Source: Archegozetes longisetosus
Lineage: Eukaryota; Arthropoda; Arachnida; Sarcoptiformes; Trhypochthoniidae
Length of the DNA stretch: 64,000 bases
Direction: 5' to 3'
Assembly: GCA_018873245.2 (NCBI GenBank)
Contig: JAEMBT020000004.1
Span: 5,380,573 to 5,444,572 of the forward strand
The stretch's first letter is position 1. Each line of letters starts with the position of its first letter. Below are positions 11,833 to 22,791 of the stretch, piece by piece. Under the pieces are notes generated by a model. It was not told where the DNA came from, did not search any database, and saw only the letters and a program-made list of their open reading frames with translations. Position numbers and translations under genes: made by a program.

Positions 11833-13251
11833 AACTCGTCCTAGTCCTTCATTTGAAATTTTTTCTTCACAAAACAGTGATGTTTATTGCAATTTCTGAC
11901 TATAGTATTGGAAATATCGACCAGAGCAGACATCAAAAACTAAAAATTAGCTAAAGCTATATCAATATATGTATATATAAAAAATAATTTCAAAACTATC
12001 TTAAATAAAAAAATATGTTTATAAAACTAATATGACTAAAAAAGTATCTAATAAAGTATCTAATGCTAACACACCTCTAAGTGTTACAATTTTTCTTCTA
12101 AACAACTGAATATAAATATAAAACTACATAATTATGGTCATAATTCTGTTTAATATTTTGACAATTTTGACATTTTGTTTGTGTTTATAAACTTTTGCGC
12201 TCATTTTAGTTGCTAAGACAATACCTTTCTATAGCGAGCAGTAATTTAGCCGTTGGCAAAACAACTGGTTTTCTCAAAGTCAAGGTCACATTTAACAGAA
12301 ATGTAGTGAGCTGTACCGTGCTTAATCGAGCACGTACTCTTCGGTCGTTACCCCTTAGCTACCAACCCTACAAGGCAGCGACACGCCGGTATCTTCATAC
12401 CTGCCTGGAGAACCGGTCAACGGGGCATCTTCGCCCACCAGTCCCGTTTCAATATAAAAGACCCTTTTCCTAGTGCTGACTAATAGGCTAATATCATATC
12501 ACATGTTTTTAAAAAAAAGTATAACTCTTAATTGTAATAAAACTTGTTTAAAATCATTCAATCTTCACATAAATTTTTAATATATTTGTAAACATCACTA
12601 AGGAATTAGAAGCGATCGACCCTTTGGAATATTGTGATCTATAACTTATGACTGCCACACCTGAAAACTTTGCGTCCATTGATAACTTTGATCAACTCAT
12701 AAAGACCTGTCCATTGGCACCATTTTGGCCTTGTAACACTGTGGGCCAGTGTCCCATAGATTCTTGGGATCCTCCTAAGTAGCATTAAATTGAAGCTTAT
12801 ATAATTTATATAAATAAAATATAAACTAACAAAGAACATTGCCGGAAAGTCTATGGGATTCTGCCTAATTTGGCACTCGAGATCTGAGGATATACTTTAA
12901 TAGAAGTCATCAGCCTGATCAAAATTGCCAATGGGCCCACCTCCGTACAACTTATAGTTTAAGTGTTAGATGGCGTTCAAGTTTTAAAATGGGATAAAAT
13001 ATAGATTTATTCGGTGGATATTAAAGATATCGAAAAGTGGTTTTTATATTTGTAGTCAGCGTTAAATTCCACACCGAAACCACATATCATATATTCAATA
13101 ACCTTAAAGTCAAAAGATCGAAAAATCGACAAAATTCGAATATCTCGAAAACTATTCGATATAAAAAATTTTTGATTTGAGATTCGGATTCAGCGTTAAA
13201 AAAATACATATAGATCCGTTTAAAAGTGAATTTATAAAAAAAATATAATGT
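11833..13251. other. Repeat-like non-coding DNA
   Basis: Mostly AT-rich. Two islands differ in composition. 12210-12480 is GC-rich and open on the plus strand for 87 codons with no recognisable domain. 12650-12960 is a second island. Both resemble transposon remnants like the fragments at 13.3, 17.4 and 21.6 kb, but I could not align them to those. Confidence 0.35.
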
Positions 13252-13282
13252 TCATCGTGAATAATATAAAAATCCATCAAAC

Positions 13283-13465
13283 ATGTCTTCATATAGTGAA
13301 AACGCTACGGTCCAGAGGGAGTCAGCCCCCAGGGCTCCTATCGGTTGTTGTGCACACATATCGACAGTTCTATGGTATCTCGGGTATGCACGATATCTGC
13401 CCAGGATTCCAATTCCCGCAGAATTTCTGAATGATATCTGCGTGGAATTGGAGAAACAAGTGTAA
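13283..13465 (+). pseudogene. Transposon protein C-terminal fragment (copy A)
   Basis: The frame reads PIGCCAHISTVLWYLGYARY, then LPRIPIPAEFLND and a stop. It matches the tail of the longer copy at 22.2-22.43 kb (TVGCCAHIMTVLWYLGYGRH, then PEILEPAASLNE). CC-H spacing next to a hydrophobic WYLGYAR block is typical of the SWIM-like C-terminal end of an invertebrate transposon-encoded protein. Only the end of the gene is left. Confidence 0.65.
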
Positions 13466-13614
13466 GCCTCGGCGGCGACTAAAATGGGGAGTCCGGTAGG
13501 GGTGGAGGGTGGGATCCCCACCAAAATGTTACATTTTACATCGTAATTAGATATGTCATCATATATTTAAAAATATATGATAGAAAGTGTTCGGCAATGT
13601 TTTTTATATGGTTT

Positions 13615-15005
13615 TAAGTTAAAGATTTGGTTAGATTACATTATTCCGGCACAACTCAAATATATACATATGTACAGTCATTGACAAAACTAACTTCCAC
13701 GGTTTTAGGGTTTTCTAGTAGTAAATATCAATGGACTTTGATGACATTTTTAAAAAATAATATTAATAAATAAAAATAATAATAAAAATAATAAAAATAT
13801 TGAAAATAGTAATAATAATAAAGATAGAAATATCACCAATTAGTTGAAAATACCACAAATTAATTTGAAACATCACGAATTAATATCACAATTACAAATT
13901 TGGCGCTAAAATTATGTCATATTTTTCAGAACGTAATTTGTGTACATACAGCAATGGACAATACTATCTACCGTCGGGTTATCAAGTATAACTCTTTAAT
14001 GAATAATCTAATTATGATGAAAATTGATATATACAAACTAGAATAATTGACAATCATTCCCTATAAAAGATTTAAAAAATATTAAAGGTAATAATTAAAG
14101 TACTGTAAAATAGTTGTCTATGAATAGCATCGTCCATATTTTTCACATTGTTTACAGTGTTTTTGCTGACATTTTGTTTCAATTAATTTTAATTTAATTT
14201 TCATTTTGATCGTTGAAAATTTGATTGCTTCAATAATGGCTTTGAGTATCGAAGAACGCGAACTTAATTTTCGCAAATTTATTAAATATGGTGCAAAGGG
14301 ATACACAAAACAGGATTATGACAGATCCCGACATCCGTAACTATAATTAACATTTGTATTAACTGACAATTAAAAAGTAATTTTTTAGAAATCACTAAGA
14401 AGACATACTATGAATGGTGTCGTATCGATTATAGAGAAGAGCTGTTTACTACTCTTGACAGACTGACTTGAGCACAGCGTCGTCTTCAGCAGTGGTCTTT
14501 CTTACTTTACCTCCCTTTCGGTCGAGAGTAATAAACAGCTCTTCTCTATAATCGATACGACACCATTCATAGTATGTCTTCAAAATTACAATTATCGTGT
14601 CAAATGTTAATATAGTTACGGATCTCATAATCTGTTTTGTATCTGCACCATAATTTAAGTTCGCGTTGCTCATTATTGAAGCAATCAAATTTTCAACGAT
14701 CAAAATGAAAATTAAATTAAAATTAATGAAACAAATGTCAGCAAAAACTGTAATGTGAAAAATATGGACGATGCTATTCATAGACAACTATACAGTACTT
14801 TAATTATTACCTTTAATATTTTTTAAATCTTTATAGGGAATGATTGTCAATTATTCTAGTTTGTATATATCAATTTTCATCATAATTAGATTATTCATTA
14901 AAGAGTTATACTTGATAACCCGACGGTAGATAGTATTGTCCATTGCTGTATGTAAGTATTTGAGTTGTGCCGGAATAGTGTAATCTAACCAAAGATTTTA
15001 AAGTA
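13615..15005. mobile_element. Inverted pair of Tc1-like 5' ends (foldback)
   Basis: The outer arms are inverted copies: GGTTAGATTACATTATTCCG at 13629 and its complement ending near 14990. The inner arms (14395-14450 and 14525-14580) are also inverted copies. Both arms contain the start of an open frame facing the centre. On plus it reads MALSIEERELNFRKFIKYGA. On minus, from about 14700, it is followed by YYEWCRIDYREELF and RKGGKVRKTTAEDDAVLKS, which resembles the N-terminal DNA-binding part of a Tc1-type transposase. About 280 bp of extra AT-rich DNA (13668-13945) is inserted in the left arm only. Confidence 0.65.
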
Positions 15006-15685
15006 AATGTTCTTAATTCAAATAATTTGTTCAAAGTGTGGTTTATATCTAATGATAAAACTGTAATAAAACGAAACTAAATCCTTGTTTGAATTTCGGA
15101 TTCTACTGGTACTTATGAGTCGAATACATTATACTGTTTGAACCTTTTTTAAAACAAAATAGTCTGATTAAATGCTTAATTCATGGTTTCAAAAACAAAA
15201 GTTATTAAAAACTTAAATCTGACTTAAACATTATTAACATAACTGAAATTATATATTATTGCTCAAGGTTGAGTTAAAGTGTAATGTTGTCAATGAATAT
15301 GACTTATGCTTACCCCTTTTGTAAGTACAAAGGTTTATAATAGTCTTATACTTTTTTTTCCATTGAAAGACTGCATGTATAACTTTAATATGAGTAAAAA
15401 TAACTTGAATTTTGATATATGCAAACCAGCCCTTCCATCCGGAATCAGAGATTAACACTTGAAGATTCCAGGTCTAACCTATAGAATTGGCAAACAAATA
15501 TTAGTGTAATAATGAAGAATTACCCTCATTAAGAGTTGTCTGTATCTTATCTTAGTTATTAGTGAGTTGCACCTTTAAGTTGCAATAGCTTAAAGTTAAA
15601 AACATAAACACCATTATTACTATACTATCATCACTACTCAGTGAGATTGTAGCAACTAAAAGGTACAATTGTCATAAACTTCATC
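15006..15685. other. Upstream region of RING gene
   Basis: AT-rich non-coding DNA. No clear core promoter could be picked. Confidence 0.4.
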
Positions 15686-16159
15686 ATGGGTCATGATGTT
15701 AAAATTTTCAAGCCACCAATTAATGAAGAACTTATTTGCGCTATATGTCACGGCGTGTACGACACTCCAACTATGATCATAGAATGTCAGCATATCTATT
15801 GTTTGGCGTGTATTCAAAGTTGGGTCCACTTTACATGTCCTGAATGTCGGACAGTATATCGCCAAACATCGTTGACTCGATCGCCAAGGAACATCACTAA
15901 TATGGTGAATAATTTAAAAGTGTATTGCACTTATCGGAATCTAGGATGCAAGAATATTATTATACTGGAAAAATTACAATCACATGCTGATACGTGTAGA
16001 TTTAATCCTGATAACCAACCAAAGGAATGTCTTGGTGGATGTGGAGCGTTGCTCCGCAGGTATGATGCTCAAGCTCATAAGTGCATCGCGTATTTGAAAG
16101 GAGAAATTGATTCCCTAAAAGAAGCAATAAGCTCACTACAGATAAAAAATTGGCAGTAA
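15686..16159 (+). CDS. RING / TRAF-type zinc finger protein, NRDP1-like
   Basis: An intronless 157-codon gene starting at the ATG in CATCATGGGTC. Residues 18-54 form a C3HC4 RING with ligands C18, C21, C34, H36, C39, C42, C51 and C54. Residues about 80-134 carry CxxxxLGC, HADTC, CLGGCG and AHKC, a TRAF-type zinc finger pair. A short coiled tail (GEIDSLKEAISSLQIKN) ends the protein. The order and the opening (MGHDVKIF against MGYDV in the family) match NRDP1/RNF41 E3 ubiquitin ligases. The C-terminal half that binds USP8/ErbB3 in the full-length family (about 317 residues) is absent, so substrates will differ. A likely role is ubiquitin transfer with an E2. All metal ligands are intact and there is no internal stop, so it looks functional despite lying in a transposon-rich stretch. 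An intronless retrocopy is possible. AATAAA motifs at about 16156 and 16248 could serve as poly(A) signals. Confidence 0.85.
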   Translation: MGHDVKIFKPPINEELICAICHGVYDTPTMIIECQHIYCLACIQSWVHFTCPECRTVYRQTSLTRSPRNITNMVNNLKVYCTYRNLGCKNIIILEKLQSHADTCRFNPDNQPKECLGGCGALLRRYDAQAHKCIAYLKGEIDSLKEAISSLQIKNWQ

Positions 16160-16376
16160 TAAATTACGAACCTAACGAAGTGTTGGAGAGTAGTTATTTG
16201 AAAATGTATACACCTCTGGAGAGAAAAAGTGTATTCGAAGATTTTTATGAATAAAATGTGGGAGTAAATTTTCATTTAGCGAATTACCAAATTTTGACTA
16301 TATGAATTAACAATCTTTATTTATATATAAATTGAATGATAATACAAAAAGATTTAATGAACGCCACTCAGTCTAA

Positions 16377-16519
16377 ACTCTCTCTCTCTCTCTCTCTCTC
16401 CCTCTCTTTCTTTCTCTCTTTCTCTCTCCCTCTCTCTCCCTCCCTCTCTTCCTCCCTCTTTCTTTCTTTCTTTCTCTCTATCTCCCTCACTCACTCACTC
16501 ACTCACTCACTCACTCACT
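16377..16519. repeat. (CT)n / (CTTT)n / (ACTC)n compound microsatellite
   Basis: A pyrimidine-strand run of about 140 bp that changes from CT to CCCT/CTTT to CACT units. Apparent open frames across it are artefacts. Confidence 0.95.
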
Positions 16520-17249
16520 AACTCAATTTCTATTCTATTACTCTTTTTTTATACTTTTCTGTCTAATTAATAAAATGATGTTTAGAATATTTTTGAGTTA
16601 TAATTTTAAGAATTTTATTCTAAGGGATGTTTCAATATTAGATTCTCATAACAATAAATTTCCTTTGGTAATTAATTTAGACCAAGAATTCACTTTTACA
16701 ATTAAAGAGGACTAGACATCATTTTTTATAGTCATAACAAAGTAAGAGTTTTACTCTCATTCTCATAAAAAATAGAAAGTTTACAAAACAAACTAAAATA
16801 CTTTTTGTTTTAATATAACACGTTGCTTTAAAATTCTGTTATTAAGCATTCACTCGATAATTTTTGTAATAGAAGTGCGGAGAATTGGTTTTTGGATTTG
16901 TATAGAGCTTATTTGAAGATAGAATTAGCTAAAGCTATTTGTATAGAAAATTGATTATATATAGTTTGAGGCTATTTGTACAAAAAATAAATCAATAAAA
17001 TAACGCAAAAATAATTTTCTCATTGACTTGATAAATAAAAATTTAAAATAAATAAAGCTTGTAGTCTATTAAACTTTTAGGAAAAATCTACAAAGGACTA
17101 ATATTATCTTTACTTAGGCTTAATGTAAAAGAATATGCCCAAAGACCTAAACGCGCACTCTAACGAAACATCACAGAGGACCAAATCCTAGATAAGGAAC
17201 AAAAAGAATTTTGTTAATCGACGGGTTCCTCCCAGAGTCATAGCCAAAA
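16520..17249. other. Non-coding AT-rich DNA
   Basis: No gene or recognisable repeat seen. Confidence 0.5.
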
Positions 17250-18030
17250 AAACTAACTCGATTTTGGTAGGAATAAAACATGCTAGTGGTTGTGACTGGA
17301 CCACCTTCCTGCGAGGCTGGTGTGTAATAGGCCTCGCGAGAAGCCCGGCTAAGTGTTTCGGGTCACGTTATGCCGGTATAGCACCCGCTAGCAGCAGGGG
17401 GTCTCGGGCAGTAGCCTCATAACAAATAACGCCCACGCTGGATACTTAGGCAGAGGGTCTCCAGTGACAAGTCGGCTACAAACTCCCTATCGGGCATCGA
17501 GCCCATCTGAAGTTGCTTCCGAGCTCCAGGAGAGTATAGCTATCGGTTTAGAAGTTAAATGCGCTGGAAGATAACTGTTATCTTGGGAAAATGAGAAAAA
17601 TGTCACTTTTCGACGTAGAAAAGGCTGATCTCTTAGCCTTTATCCAAGAAATAAGACCAGACCTCTTGGCAAAGCGAGGTCGGCCTTATCGCAGTGATCG
17701 CGAAATAGGTTCCGATAATTTCATTTGCGAAAGTTGTCGGAGGGCATTTTACCGTCATAGAAAAGAGCTCGCCAATAACTCCAGGGAGGATACCGATGCC
17801 ATCATACAGTTTAGTATCCGGTGAAGTGCATCCATACATGCTAAATGTGTGTTTGGATACACTTCGAAATCCTTATCTCGAATACCGCAGACGGTGCGTG
17901 ATCCAATTTTAGTTTTACGGGGTATCTGTGGTACATATTCGAAATTTTAAGTCCCACGTCTTTAGACCAGATTTGCGTGACTTTGGAACCCGCCGACAGC
18001 GAACAAGATGGTTGAGGTTCGGGATTTTTA
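17250..18030 (+). pseudogene. Transposon fragment (copy B, central region)
   Basis: A GC-rich block standing out from AT-rich flanks. At 17398-17470 it aligns in DNA and frame with 21598-21670: GVSGSSLITNNAHAGYLG here against GVSSGSLSNKARAGSLEIGD there. Downstream, 17591-17824 is open and encodes RPDLLAKRGRPYRSDREIGS and then a FICESCRRAFYRHR cysteine/histidine patch. Frame breaks separate the pieces. It is an older, broken relative of the copy at 21.5-22.4 kb. Confidence 0.6.
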
Positions 18031-18339
18031 TATTTTACGCTAATTAATTTATAACTAAATTATTTTATAGTATTATTTTACATTTTAACATTTTACACAT
18101 CCCTAAGCTTTTATATATATTTACTTAAAATGTATTAGCGATTATTTTGTTTTATTAGGGGCTTTGTTAAGTATCTGGACTAGCATATCACAGAGATTAC
18201 AAAAGTAGTAAACATGTTTATAAAATATTATTGTGTATTAGAGTAAAATGTAGTGGATCATGTGGTTGCTTATAGTTTACACATTTAATTATTAAATATG
18301 CGAGTAAATAGTAAATTCACACGCGGAAAATTGTAGTGA

Positions 18340-19025
18340 ACACCTTGAAAGATACAAAAGCAACCATGGAATGCTGTATAGAATTATAGCTATTGATGAG
18401 ACATGGCTCAAATACTATGACCCTAAGGATTACTGTGCATCTCGCCAATATCACCTCCCTGAAGAACCGCCGTAAGAATATCGATTTGAAAAATCATAAA
18501 TTTCAAATAATGCTAGCGCCCGTAATTTGTACCCCAGGCCTACAAAAGTAAGAGCAATAATACAAGATTGGAAACAGATGATAGTGGCCTTTCATAAAAA
18601 TCGGTTGTTGTGTTACAGAATTTTAGCTAGAAATATAAATGTCATTTTTGAAATTTATCTTGATATTTTGAGTCAAGTAATACTCCCAGCGATAAAACGA
18701 CTACGGATTCATAGACCATTAATGCTCCATGACAACGCAAGACCCCATAAATATTCGAAAGTTGAAGAATTTTTGTGAGACATCAATGTGAGGAATTGAA
18801 ACACACGCATTATTGCCCTGATTTAAACCCGTGCGATTACGGTGGCATATAAAGAATAAAGAGGCCTAATAAAAATAAAAGATTCAAGACTCCGGATGAA
18901 CTTCAAATGGCTTATAAAGAAGTTATAGATGAAATAAATCTGAATGGTTCCGCCACTGGCATTGGACGCCTCCTACTGAGGTGGGCGCTAGTCAAGCAGA
19001 TTGGGGGCGAATATATTAACTAATC
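18340..19025 (+). pseudogene. Mariner-type transposase, catalytic-domain remnant
   Basis: Readable pieces in order are IIAIDETWLKYYDPKD (first catalytic Asp region), KVRAIIQDWKQMIVAF, YLDILSQVILPAIKRLRIHR, PLMLHDNARPHKYSKVEEFL (second Asp, HDNARPH), HYCPDLNPCDYGG (third Asp region, usual form PYSPDLxPxDY) and FKTPDELQMAYKEVIDEINL. Frameshifts and stops separate them, for example after PEEPP and at 18776. No TIRs were found. It belongs to a different mariner lineage from the element at 9.9-10.5 kb or to the missing half of a relative, and it is dead. Confidence 0.8.
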
Positions 19026-19395
19026 ATTTATTCAAATTTTAGTTCCATTAAATATCTTTAAAGATATGATATTCTAGATACTCAACTCAACCCCTGATAA
19101 ATGAATTTTTAAAGTATATTTTTAGACTTTTTCTATAAAACTGCAAAACTCTGGCAGAGTCTTAGTGTATAAAGTGACAAACATTTTTGAGATTAAGCGC
19201 GAAATCACAGACACCTTTAAGTCCGAGACTAACCCTTTAGACCCCCTACGGCTAAGATTAAACAAACATTTGATAGACTAGTTTTGTAGATGAGTTTTGA
19301 TTTTATTTAACTTTCGAGTCATACTGTTTTATTGAATATAAGTAATTTGAAAATCCTATTCCAATCAGTGAATTTAAAAGCATCTAATGTTTAGC

Positions 19396-19474
19396 TTTCT
19401 TAGTGGCCGAGTGGTTAGTGTACTGACTATTGATGGGATAGACTCGGGTTCGCATACACTATTGAGAATTTTTT
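19396..19474 (+). repeat. tRNA-derived Pol III cassette, left arm
   Basis: An A-box-like TAGTGGCCGAGTGG lies at 19401-19414 and a B-box-like GGTTCGCATAC at 19447-19457, with tRNA-like spacing, then a T6 run at 19469-19474. GTGGCCGAGTGGTTA is characteristic of Ser/Leu-type tRNA D-arms. The acceptor and T-stems do not pair well, so this is a tRNA-derived (SINE-like) segment rather than a working tRNA gene. Confidence 0.65.
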
Positions 19475-19731
19475 CTTTTTATAATATCGAAATATTTTTC
19501 CTTCAATTTTTCATTTGAAAGTTTGTCTCACAATGCTTTCACTCGTACTTCAGTAAAGCCGAGATAAGACCAATAAAAACAAAAGCAGATTCTATTTTGA
19601 ATTTATAAATTATTACTCTTTTTTATAATTGAAGTATGAACGTAATCCGTAACACTGTTTGGGTAAAAGCATTGTGAGACAAACTTTCAAATGAAAAAAT
19701 TGAAGGAAAAATATTTCGATATTATAAAAAG

Positions 19732-19812
19732 AAAAAATTTTCAATAGTGTATGCGAACCCGAGTCTATCCCATCAATAGTCAGTACACTAACCACTCGGC
19801 CACTAAGAAAGC
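19732..19812 (-). repeat. tRNA-derived Pol III cassette, right arm
   Basis: Inverted copy of the left-arm segment, with the A box at 19792-19805 and the B box at 19749-19759 on the minus strand, followed by a T run. Transcription from both copies would converge on the spacer from neither side. Each points toward the palindrome centre: left on plus, right on minus. Confidence 0.65.
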
Positions 19813-20086
19813 TAAACATTAAATGCTTTTAAATTCACTGATTGGAATAGGATTTTCAAATTACTTATATTCAATAAAACAGTATGACTCGAAAGTTAAA
19901 TAAAATCAAAACTCATCTACAAAACTAGTCTATCAAATGTTTGTTTAATCTTAGCCGTAGGGGGTCTAAAGGGTTAGTCTCGGACTTAAAGGTGTCTGTG
20001 ATTTCGCGCTTAATCTCAAAAAATGTTTGTCACTTTATACACTAAGACTCTGCCAGAGTTTTGCAGTTTTATAGAAAAAGTCTAAA

Positions 20087-21479
20087 TTTGATAATGATTT
20101 TTCATCAGTTTTTACCCTATAACTCCTTAAGAAGCTAACCGATCTCAAAAATTCTTTCAACTATTTGAATGTATAGTTCAAGGCTACAAATTAAGTAGGT
20201 CACCGTCAGGGGGGCGTCGTTAGGTCAGAGTCTATAGGTTTTGGGTATATTACTTTGAATTTAGTATACAACACCTAATGAATTTTTCTAAGCATTAATA
20301 TCTAGGGGTTATGAAGTTTGAGAAATCCATATTCGAAGGCCCCAGAGATTGGAAATTAATGACTTATAAGTTATAAGCTTATTAGATGTTTTAACAATTA
20401 CCCAAGTAATATAATGTAATTAACCAAGTATTATATGCTATGGCTATTAAAATGAAGGGCGATGATATGTTTGATTTAGTGTTAGAAAACAAAGGGTAAG
20501 TTAGTGGAGGTTGATAAAAATTTTTGAGTGAGTCTAAAATAATATAAAATTATTATATGATTATGTAAGAAAGCATAAGTTTGTATTAGTAGGAAAGAAA
20601 TTACAAACTTAAAAGCTAAAAACTAAATTAGAACTATAAGATCATATATAATAATTTTCTGATTATTGCCATGCCTTAATAGTTTATCCATTTTATTAGT
20701 GTATTCATCGATAAATTCTGTTTCTATTTTCATTTAATTAAATAGTAAGATTAACTGCTATTTTCTGAAAACAATTTTATCAGTGGTTATTCAACTTATC
20801 TAGAACATTTCGAAGAAAAATATATTTAAGCTTAACTTCTCAATAATATCGTTTCCAAAAGACCTTGAATAACTCGCGCAATAACTTTTCTGGAGAGAAC
20901 TCGATCAAAATATTATATTAGTGTGAAGCAAAAGTTTCGTATTTGGATGATGGAGGTTCTCCCAGAAATTAAAAACAATATCGCTTAATTAACCAAAGAA
21001 TTGAAAGACTAATTTTTATCTAAATTGAAAATGTAGTATTCTTGAATTTTTAGATGCTATTTCGCATGCAATACTCAATTAAATCCCAAACTACAATCTA
21101 TTTTTTCCTATTCAATTGTTCGTACTACATTATAAATATTAGTTCAGAAATACCTGTTAAGTTACTTTTCATCTGTGTAAAGTATACCGAAATGACTTGA
21201 ACTTAAAATAGAATAGAATGAAATTTTACAATCTCTTCATAAAAAGAGGATGTCCATCTTCTATGGGCCACTGGAGGTAATTGCAACATCATAAAACCTA
21301 TACCAAAACATTCATAAGGTCTAGTACTTTGCTGCTGACCGCACCGTTGTAGATCACCGGGCTTACCTGCTAGAGGGCCCCAAATATAAAGCTCACAGAA
21401 AACAGACATACGAAGAGTCTATTCCCACTAAATCGACCATGCTGAATCGCATGGTGATAACATCATCCTGGTAGAACAT
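20087..21479. other. Non-coding DNA
   Basis: AT-rich with a slightly GC-richer block at about 20190-20350 and another at 21240-21420. No gene recognised. Confidence 0.45.
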
Positions 21480-22432
21480 GAGGCTGCAACGGGATCACCT
21501 CTTTGTGGTGACGGTAGATAACAGGCTTGCTATTAGCAAGCTTGACTAAATACTCCCGGTAAAAACGTTGCGCCGTCATGGCAGCCGAAAGGTTCGGGGG
21601 GTCTCGAGTGGTAGCCTCTCAAATAAAGCCCGCGCTGGATCCTTGGAGATAGGGGATCCAGTGATAAATGAGCTACGGTCTCTCTCCTCGTCAGGAGTTG
21701 CGCTAAATAGCATTGAGCTCCTACCAACTGAAACAGGCTCGATCGTACTATGCCGACCATAAGAGCCCCCATGGGAGTTTTGAGATCCAAGTGTACCGAC
21801 ACATTGAACCTCTTCCACTTTCTTCCCATGGTATTTCAGTTGGTGACCCAATGCTATTACGTATAAGAATTAGTGATGAAAAATTTCTAGAAATTTTTTT
21901 TTGATGAGAAACTTTCTAGAAAGTTTGTCGGGACTATTTTTCCTACGCTTTAATTATTTTGAATGCCAAAACCAAAATAAGTGATATTTTAAATATTTAA
22001 AGTCGCTAATGTTGTATATTACTTAAATTAAAACATTATTTCAATTTAAACATAATTTTGAGCTGAGAAATTAGAAAATTTCTCATAAGAGAAATTTTGT
22101 GCGATAGAAAATTTCTAGAAAGTTTCTCGAGATAATTTCTCCGAAAATTTTCTTTTTACAACACTAATAAGAATACAATCTCGACATCAGAATAGCACAA
22201 AGTATTTTCTCTACGTTTTAATAGACAAAGAAAAATCTGGTGCCGAGACTGTGGCAGAGTACTATTGTCAGCGCAAAAATGGCCTTAGAACTGTAGGATG
22301 TTGTGCCCATATCATGACAGTTCTGTGGTATCTCGGGTATGGCCGGCACATTCCCGAGATTCTAGAACCTGCCGCCTCATTGAATGAGGTTTGTTTGGTT
22401 CTGGAAAGCACTGACACAGGCTCTAACTAGTT
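21480..22432 (+). pseudogene. Transposon-encoded protein, C-terminal half, interrupted by a MITE
   Basis: The longest copy of a transposon family also seen at 13.3 and 17.4 kb. Before the inserted element the frame ends DPMLLRIRI. After it the same frame continues QSRHQNSTKYFLYVLID, then VAEYYCQRKNGLRTVGCCAH, IMTVLWYLGYGRH and a stop at about 22430. The duplicated ATAAGAAT and the 296-bp element between 21871 and 22166 account for the break. An RIQSRH block followed by YYCxCKxGxRxVGCCAH and WYLGYxRH is typical of the end of a widespread invertebrate transposon protein with a SWIM-like zinc motif; I do not name the family. Upstream of 21.84 kb the frame is broken and shifts. Confidence 0.7.
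21871..22166. mobile_element. hAT-type MITE, 296 bp, 8-bp TSD
   Basis: Flanked by exact ATAAGAAT duplications at 21863-21870 and 22167-22174. The ends are TAGTGATG... and ...CAACACTA, that is TAGTGxTG inward, a hAT-like terminus. The interior is rich in AAATTTCTAGAAAGTTTCT palindromes and non-coding. Confidence 0.85.
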
Positions 22433-22791
22433 GTGGCTATTGAGCACTGGAAGGGCCTAATAGACCAATCGCAACATGTATTCGCGAATAAATGTTTTAT
22501 TGTCTATTTTAAGAAAACTGTCATTCTCCATGTTCTATTGAAAAATTAACATCATCTTCTGTTCAGCATGTTTTGATTAATAGGATTCGGCACCTCGTAT
22601 TCGTATTTTCCTCAATTTTTGATTACAACTTTAGAGCCATCTAGCGGGTGAACCCAGCCCTCAACAACTATACTCCCATAAGTAAAGTTGTAGTACTCGA
22701 CCTAGCTAGTATTTTTGGTATAAGTTTTGCGATGTTGCAATTACCTTCAAAAATGGACTTCCTCCTTGGTTCAGTAGTCATAATTAATGAA

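Larger units (their letters stand above)
19121..20086. mobile_element. 966-bp near-perfect palindrome (foldback element 3)
   Basis: Left arm 19121-19545 and right arm 19663-20086 are inverted copies of about 424 bp. Only scattered single mismatches were seen by eye, for example AGCATCTAATG against AGCATTTAATG. The central spacer is about 117 bp. The outer end begins TTTAGACTTTTTCTATAAAA. No protein coding. Each arm carries a tRNA-like segment (listed separately). High arm identity suggests recent formation or gene conversion between arms. The superfamily is unknown. Confidence 0.85.

Noticed and set aside
12210..12473. 87-codon frame as a small gene
   Set aside because: No domain, no neighbours, and GC content like the transposon fragments; treated as repeat-like.
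14449..14787. 112-codon minus-strand frame as a host gene
   Set aside because: It is the right arm of the Tc1-like inverted structure.
16336..16521. Open frame rich in Ser-Leu repeats
   Set aside because: It is a translation of the CT/CACT microsatellite; no conserved protein character.
19396..19474. Functional tRNA-Ser or tRNA-Leu gene
   Set aside because: A and B boxes are present but acceptor, D and T stems do not pair properly, and an identical inverted copy lies in the same element.
19613..19819. 68-codon minus-strand frame
   Set aside because: It reads through the tRNA-like cassette of the palindrome arm; not a protein gene.
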